Part shown: positions 39,987 to 45,189 of the stretch, piece after piece
How the letters are laid out: each line of letters starts with the position of its first letter
How positions within the stretch are numbered: position 1 is the stretch's first letter
Assembly (NCBI GenBank): GCA_963575745.1
Contig: CAUYUJ010009402.1
Location: 208,456-253,644, forward strand
Origin: Prorocentrum cordatum
Taxonomy: Eukaryota > Sar > Dinophyceae > Prorocentrales > Prorocentraceae
Direction: 5' to 3'
DNA length: 45,189 bases
Program-made: the position numbers and the translations under genes
The notes under the pieces: generated by a model
Database searches by the model: none
What the model saw: the letters and a program-made list of their open reading frames with translations, nothing else
What the model was told of the DNA's origin: nothing

Positions 39987-40419
39987 GGGGAACGCAAGCG
40001 CAGCAGAGCGCGAAGGGGAAGAAGTTCGAGCCGAGTGGCCACTGGGATTGGGCGAGCAGCAAATGTGCGGAAGAAGGATTTGCAGAGAAGCACACGAGGG
40101 AGGTAGAGAAGGCAGAGAGAGGGGGAGAAGGGGGGCGAAGTAAAGTACGAGGACGCTGCAGAGGCGCATGGATGCGAGCAGGGATGTGGCCTGACCGGAC
40201 GGGCTTGGCAGTGCTCTTTCGCCATGTCCTGCCTCCACTTCAGCGTGCGGTTTGTAGGGCTCGTCAGCCCGAGAACTTCCGGAGGACGGTGCAGGGCTCG
40301 TAGGGCTCATGGGGTCATGTAGCAGCATAGGGGAGCATGTGGCTCATGTAGCTCACAGAGGGCACATGCAGAAAGGGAGCAGTGGTACCGCAGGATTAGA
40401 GCTGACTTGCGGCCTTGTT
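39987..40419. other. Upstream flank of the SAP-like gene, no gene seen
   Basis: On the minus strand this would be the promoter/5' flank of the SAP-like gene. It holds an AGAGAGGGGGAGAAGGGGGG purine patch near 40110-40135, and a few ATAGGGCTC words at 40255-40350. No recognised promoter motif. Confidence 0.4.
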
Positions 40420-41217
40420 GGAACTCTCTTTGGCTGTCTTGGGCATGTCTTCGGCTGTCTTGGGGCTGTCTTGGGGCCGTCTTGGGCTCATAGGGCGCAT
40501 AGGGCTCATAGGGCTCGTAGGGCTCAAAGGGCTCGTAGAGCTCACTCGGCTCATAGGTCTCGTAGGGCTCACAGGGCTCATGGGGCTCATAGGGCTCGTA
40601 GGGCTCATAGGGCTCATAGGGCTCATAGGGCTCGTAGGGCTCGTAGGGCGCATAGGGCTCATAGGGCCCGTAGGGCTCATAGGGGCCATCAGGCTCATAG
40701 GGCTCTTGGGGCCCATAGGGCTCACAGTGCTTGCAGGGCTCATGGGGCTAATAGGCCTCGAAGGACTCGTAGGGCTCATAGGGCTCATATGGCTCAGTGG
40801 GTCCATAGGGCTCACAGGGCTCATAGGGCTCGTAGGGCTCATGGGGCTCATGGGGCTCATAGGGCTCATAGGGCTCATAGGGCTCACCGGGGTCACGGGG
40901 CTCATAGGGCTCATAGGGCTCATCGGGCTGACACGGCTCATAAGGCTCATAGGGCTCATGGGGCTCACACGGATCGTAAGGATCATCGGGCGCACAGGGC
41001 TCATGGGGCTCGTAGGGCTCCTCATAGGGCTCATAGGGCTCATAGGGCTCGTAGGGGTCATAGGGCTCATAGAGCGCATAGGGCTCGTAGGGCTCATCGG
41101 GCTCATAGGGCTCGTAGGGCTCAAAGGGCTCATGGGGCTCATAAGGCCCGCAGGGTTCATAGGGATCGTAGGGGTCGTAGGGCGCATAGGGCTCATAGGG
41201 TCCATAGGGCTCATAGG
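40420..41217. repeat. CTTGGGGC words passing into 9-bp ATAGGGCTC array, block 2
   Basis: Bases 40420-40488 are TCTTGGGGCTGTCTTGGGGCC-type words of the family at 4180-4670; they run directly into about 730 bp of the ATAGGGCTC unit. The same variants as in block 1 occur (ATAGGGGTC, CGTAGGGCTC, CACGGGGCTC), so the two blocks probably share an origin. Confidence 0.9.
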
Positions 41218-41329
41218 GGGGCCCGCGGAGCTTGCACGTCTTGTCGACTCATTGTTGCCTTCGTGGAAGCCCAGGGCACAAATGAGGTAGAAGCGTATCT
41301 ATTTCCGAAGAATGGTAATGACTGTAGCT

Positions 41330-41880
41330 TCCTGGGGCCGCATTGGGAGACCCTTGGGTGCGTTATTGAGCCGTCTTGGGGGCTGTTTTGGGGATCCCTG
41401 GGGGCATTTTTTGGGCCTCTCGGGGGCTTGAAACCTGATTGGGGCGTCTGGGGAGAGTCTGGGGCCTCTCGGGGGCCTCTTGGTGCGTCATGTTCCTCCT
41501 TTTCGGCTTCTGTTGGGGGAGTCTTGGGGCCTCCTGGGCTCGTCCCGGGCGCTCGTTGGAGAGTCTTGAGGCCGTCTTGGGCCGTCCTGGGGCTGTCGTG
41601 GGGACCTCTTGTGCCTCCTTTGGGCGGTTTTGGGGGCCTATGGGGCCGTTGTGAAGTGCAGAAAGCGGAGAAAGCGGAGACGGCCAAATACTCGGAAAAA
41701 CTATACGAAATTAACGAAACTAGTCTCTCGAAGCCTTCTTGGGGAGCCTCTCTGAGCTCTCTTGGGACCTCTTGGGAGCCTTTTGGGCCGTGTGTGGTCC
41801 CTCTGTGAGCGCTCATGGGCCGTCCCGGAGCGATCTTGGGCCGTCTCGGGTCTCCCCGGGACCGTCCGGGAAGCGTTCGT
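41330..41880 (+). repeat. CTTGGGGCC family, block 2
   Basis: Degenerate TCTTGGGGGC/CTCTCGGGGGCC/GTCTTGGGCCGTC units. A non-repeat break at about 41655-41720 (AAAGCGGAGAAAGCGGAGA, then CGGCCAAATACTC) resembles the break in block 1 near 4370-4435. Confidence 0.8.
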
Positions 41881-42003
41881 GGGCCCGGCCGAGCGGCGCA
41901 GGGTGGCCTGGAGGGGGTCCGAATCCGAACTTTCGACTTTCACGTCCGAGGGGCCGAATTTATGTACGGGGGGGGGGGGTTTTCCTTATAAGAATATTCG
42001 AGA

Positions 42004-42105
42004 AGGAATATATATACATATATATATTATAATATAATATATATATATTATATATATATATAATGTGTGTGTATGTATGTGTGTTGTGTGTGTGTGTGTG
42101 TGGAT
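42004..42105. repeat. AT microsatellite followed by TG microsatellite
   Basis: TATATA-type sequence at 42004-42063, then TGTGTGTATG-type sequence to about 42103. It is one of very few AT-rich stretches in the window. Confidence 0.95.
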
Positions 42106-42114
42106 CGATGGTTT

Positions 42115-42586
42115 TGCCATGGAGCGCGTGGCGCCCCCACGCCCAGACCCCACGTGGGCGCCCCGGGGCCTCCGGGCTCCGGGACTCTCGTGCAGGCCCC
42201 CTTGTGGCCGGCCCCCTCGTGCACGGCGGGGGACCCCCCCCCGCCGGCGGCAGGAGTAGGAGGAGGAGGAGGAGGGGAGGAGGAGGGGGAGGAGGAGGAG
42301 GAGGGAGGAGGAGGAGGAGGAGAGGAGGAGAGGACAGACGTGGCCCCCCCGCGCAGGCGCGCGCTGGGCGGCGGCGCGGAGCCCGGCCCGCCGCCCGCGC
42401 AGCTGGCGCTGCCCGCGCCCGAGGGCCTGGCCGGCGCACCCGCGGCCGCGGCCGGCGCCGAGCCGGCCCAGGGCAGCCTCAAGGCCCTTTGGCTTGGCTC
42501 GGCGGCGCTCGGGGGCGGCCAGGAGCCCGGAGGTCCGACGCGTGGAAGAGTTCACGACGGGGGGTTTGCGCAAGCTGCAGCCTCTC
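42115..42586. other. GC-rich stretch with a GGA array, no gene
   Basis: GC-rich on both sides of a GGA polypurine run at about 42255-42340. Open frames are Ala/Pro/Arg-rich and unconvincing. Confidence 0.4.
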
Positions 42587-42815
42587 AGAGCCCCGAATCA
42601 TCAGGGATAACTCGGGTCAGGGCTAACTCGGGTTCGTTTTTCGGGGTTCCGAACCCGAGTTACCCCGGACCCGAGTTACCCCAGATAATTCGGGCGTCCA
42701 GAGCCCCAAAATCATCAGGGGTAACTCGGGTCAGGGCTAACTCGGGTTCGTTTTACGGGAATCCAAACCCGAGTTACCCCGGACCCGAGTTACCCCGGAT
42801 CACTCGGGCGCCCAA
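42587..42815 (+). repeat. 113-bp tandem duplication of a double hairpin
   Basis: Two units starting at 42587 and 42700. Each holds GGTAACTCGGGTCAGGGCTA followed by ACTCGGGTTCG, and after a short loop CCGAGTTACCCCGGACCCGA followed by GTTACCCC, so the halves of each unit are complementary. Most differences between units fall in the loop. No coding capacity. Confidence 0.85.
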
Positions 42816-42818
42816 GCC

Positions 42819-43025
42819 TCTATAGCTGACGAGCGAGCAACACACACACCCATACCCCTCGGGGGGTCGTTGAGAGGAGGGCTGGCTATGGGTATTGGTG
42901 CGGGTTGTCGGACCCGGGGGAACGCTCCCGTTCGAGCGGGGACCCCCATCCGACAACACGCACCCATAGCCCTCTCCGACCCCCCTTATGGGTATGGGCG
43001 TGTGTGTTGTTGGTTCGTCATATAG
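42819..43025. mobile_element. ~205-bp foldback element
   Basis: The left half (CTATAG, TGACGAGC, CAACACACACACCCATACCC, GGGGGGTCG, GGCTATGGGT, GGGTTGTCGGA) recurs as its reverse complement in the right half in the same order (CATATAG at the end; TGACGAAC, CAACACACACGCCCATACCC, GGGGGGTCGGA, GGGCTATGGGT, GTGTTGTCGGA when read on the minus strand). Arms are about 90 bp with a short GC-rich loop. No protein is encoded. It directly follows the double-hairpin duplication. Confidence 0.8.
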
Positions 43026-43309
43026 TGACCCTTGCCGGGCCCCAGGGCCGTCAAGAAACGACTCAGGATGAGAAACCGGTTCTCGGGCATGGGTCGAGAC
43101 TTCCGGGGACCCCTTATTGAAAAAATCACGACGTCGGATCTCTGTGTCCCTGGGAGGGGGGCGATGACCAGGGGGGGGGTGAATCTCATGGCGGGGGCCG
43201 TGATGCTTCCCCAGATTCTATAGGCTTACGCCACATCCGCCGACCCCTCATCTTGGCGGTCTTGCCGGCTCGCTTGAATCGGGCTGGGGAGTCGTGTAGG
43301 GGTCCATAA

Positions 43310-43985
43310 TGACCTCTCTTGGGGCCATGTGGAATCCGCTTGGGGTCATCTCGAGGCCCTGGGATCTCTTGGGGGGCTTCTCGCGGGACTCTTGGAGGCA
43401 GTTTCGAAGCCTCTTGGGGGCCGTTTTGAGGCCGTTTTGTAGCCTGTTGGGGGCCTCTTGGGGCCTCTTGTGGGCGTCTTGGGGGCCTCTTGGGGCCTCT
43501 TGGGGCCTTCTGGGGCCGTCTTGGGGCGGAAGGCTCGAATTGTCGGTTCGGGCTCCCCCTCTTGGGCACCTTTTGGGGCCGTCTTGGCGCCCTCTTGGGC
43601 TGTCTTGGGGGCCTCTTGGGCCGTCTTGGTGCCCTCTTGGGCCGACTTGGGCGCCTCTTGGGGGCCTCTCGGGGCGGTCTTGGGGTGCTCTGGGACCGTC
43701 TTCAACGCCGTGAAGGCCGACAGGTAGTATATGATCAAAATGTACGTTTTCCCATAGGAATTTGACGATTTTCGGCGCTTCGGCCCTTCTCAGGACTGCT
43801 CTTGGAGGCCTCTTGGGCCGTCTTGGAGGCCTCTAGGCTCGTCTTGGGGGCATCTTGGGCGTCTGGGAGCGCTCGTTTGGCGCCTCGGAGCTCTCGTGAG
43901 CCGTCTTGGAGGAGTCTTGGGGCCTTCTTGGCCCGTCTTGATCCCCTTTTGGGCCCAGTCTTGATCCCCTTTTGGGCCCAAAAGA
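43310..43985 (+). repeat. CTTGGGGCC family, block 3
   Basis: Degenerate CTCTTGGGGCC/GTCTTGGGGGCC units in two runs (43310-43705 and 43795-43980), separated by a short AT-richer break (GTATATGATCAAAATGTACG). The second run ends with a near-perfect duplication of GTCTTGATCCCCTTTTGGGC at 43937 and 43960. Confidence 0.8.
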
Positions 43986-44470
43986 GCCCCGTGATGCGCT
44001 CGTGGTGGGCCCGGGGGGGGGGGGGGTTCGAATCTCCGGTTTGGGGTCCCCAGGGGGGGGGTTAGGGGGGGGGAACTATCTCACACGCCTAGAGACCCAC
44101 AAGGGGTCGGCGGATTTTCACGGCGCCTCTGCTTGTTTCAATGCGTCCCTGGCCCCCCCCCCTGGACCGCGCACGTGCCGCCGGCCATGTTTTGCGCGCC
44201 CCCCCCCCCCTCTTGGACACGCCTGCCTCTTGGCCGCCCCCGATACACCTGGGAGTGACCCTTTGCCGGAGTGACCTTTGGTGCGGGCCCAATGGGCCCC
44301 TCGCTATCGCTGAACGCGCAGCGGTAGCAGTGGCCGGCGCGCCCAGGTGTGCCCTTCCCCCCCCACGCCCCCTCCGCGGCCCCCCCCAAAAGCCGCGCAC
44401 CAAAGGCCACCCTTGCCCAGGTTCACTCCTGCGTGAAGTCGATGGGTGCTGCCAGAGGTGGCCCTGGTGT
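43986..44470. other. GC-rich stretch with G and C runs, no gene
   Basis: Holds G runs near 44013-44026, 44048-44056 and 44064-44071 and C runs near 44151-44162 and 44199-44210. No recognised gene. Frames here are short and repeat-driven. Confidence 0.4.
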
Positions 44471-44474
44471 TTGA

Positions 44475-44750
44475 GTATGTTCCTGAGTGTTTTGCAATCC
44501 TTCGTTTTTTTGTTGTTGCAATCCTTCGGTTTTTTTTGCAAGCCTTCTTATCGTCGAAGAAACAAGAACGCCATAACCATAAACCTTCGGCGCTCCGCGC
44601 GGATTTCTTGGATCGGCGCCTGGGTTCCCCCGGCGGCGCCTCCGGCGCGGCCCCTGGCGCGCTCCGCGCGCCAGGGAGGGGGGGTTGCAGCGCAGATCCA
44701 ACAGATCCGCGCGGACCGTCGAAAGCTTGTGTTTGTGCAGTTTTTTTTCT
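44475..44750. mobile_element. Foldback element with T-rich flank
   Basis: The left core 44585-44620 (CTTCGGCGCTCCGCGCGGAT, TTGGATCGGCGC) pairs with the right core 44691-44725 (GCGCAGATCCAACAGATCCG and CGCGGACCGTCGAAAG on the + strand). The ~70-bp loop has GGCGCC, CCGGCGCGG and a perfect CTGGCGCGC/GCGCGCCAG hairpin. Just before it, TTTTGCAATCCTTCG and TTGCAATCCTTCGG are tandem words in a T-rich stretch (44475-44545); an A/T-rich patch (TTTTTTTT) mirrors it on the right at 44740. Confidence 0.65.
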
Positions 44751-45189
44751 GTCTCAGCTGCGCGCGGGAACCTGACCACTTTCTGTTCTGGTCGTCGGTG
44801 CAACTTTGGAGTGTGTCGGCGCGCCGCCCATGGCGCCCAGTTGCTCCCAATCAGACACTGCAGATTGAAAAAGAAGGCTGTACGCCTCCCGAGCGCTCTG
44901 CGCCCCGACCCTCCGGACCTGGCCCCCCGGGCACACTCGACCCTGGAGGCCCAGGAGTGACCCCCCAGCTTGTGAGCGAGCAGCGCCTCCGCATCTGCGG
45001 CCTCGCGGGCCGGGCCCCTGGGCCGCGACCCGGGGGACACGCGGCGTTCTCTCTCGGATGCCCCGTGCGAGGCGCACGCGTGCGCCCGCGTCTCCGCGGG
45101 GTCGCGCCCCGGGCTCCAGGCCGCGAGGGCGCGGGCACGGAGGTGTGTGTCGCCGCTCGTGGCCGGAGCTTCGGGGGGTTCTGGCTCTC
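44751..45189. other. GC-rich end of window, no recognised gene
   Basis: Overlapping open frames on both strands, rich in Ala, Arg, Gly and Pro; none has a recognisable domain. Confidence 0.4.

Overview
The window is nuclear DNA of a dinoflagellate. The clearest sign is an exact copy of the conserved dinoflagellate trans-spliced leader (DinoSL) exon at 33550-33571; a second, decayed copy lies at 20684-20705. Other signs are the GC-rich base composition, wall-to-wall simple and complex repeats, and many broken copies of the Ty1/copia, LINE-like and Helitron proteins typical of dinoflagellate genomes. Genus cannot be fixed from sequence alone. No rRNA, tRNA or complete housekeeping gene was recognised. 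One 100-N assembly gap sits at 35090-35189, so sequence on its two sides need not be adjacent in the genome.

Layout. 1-5.3 kb: gene-poor GC-rich sequence with purine arrays, two foldback (long inverted repeat) elements at 840-1002 and 3457-3662, and a 131-bp duplication whose unit has inverted ends. 5.3-9.35 kb: a dense repeat island holding a 90-bp near-identical tandem array, several clusters of a TCTATTAG family, a palindromic GGCGAACTAG array, and the last ~90 codons of a PIF1-like helicase. 9.35-11.1 kb: gag zinc knuckle and integrase remnants of a copia element. 11.1-17.8 kb: one unassigned minus-strand ORF (11868-12515) among degenerate repeats. 17.85-20 kb: reverse transcriptase and RNase H remnants of a copia element. 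20.68-27.3 kb: a nearly full-length but decayed LINE-like retrotransposon (DinoSL relic, ORF1, endonuclease, reverse transcriptase, RNase H, C-terminal zinc region) that runs straight into a (CTTTAG)n-type array. 28.6-33.5 kb: huge purine/pyrimidine and TCA arrays enclosing the 3' end of a second LINE on the minus strand. 33.55-34.95 kb: a DinoSL relic followed by an intact 363-residue coiled-coil ORF1-like gene. 35.2-36.75 kb (minus): N-terminal part of a Helitron Rep protein, cut by the gap. 36.8-41.2 kb: two arrays of a 9-bp repeat on either side of a SAP-like, frameshifted minus-strand gene. 41.3-45.2 kb: CTTGGGGCC repeats, AT/TG microsatellite, a hairpin duplication and two more foldback elements.

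The proteins visible here belong to mobile elements: copying (reverse transcriptase, RNase H), integration (endonuclease, integrase) and packaging (gag/ORF1) for retroelements, and rolling-circle replication for the Helitron. Most copies carry frameshifts and stops. The main themes worth following are (i) DinoSL relics at the 5' ends of two LINE-like units, (ii) LINE ends that abut microsatellite arrays, and (iii) several apparently undescribed hairpin-forming repeat families, two of which occur next to each other twice.
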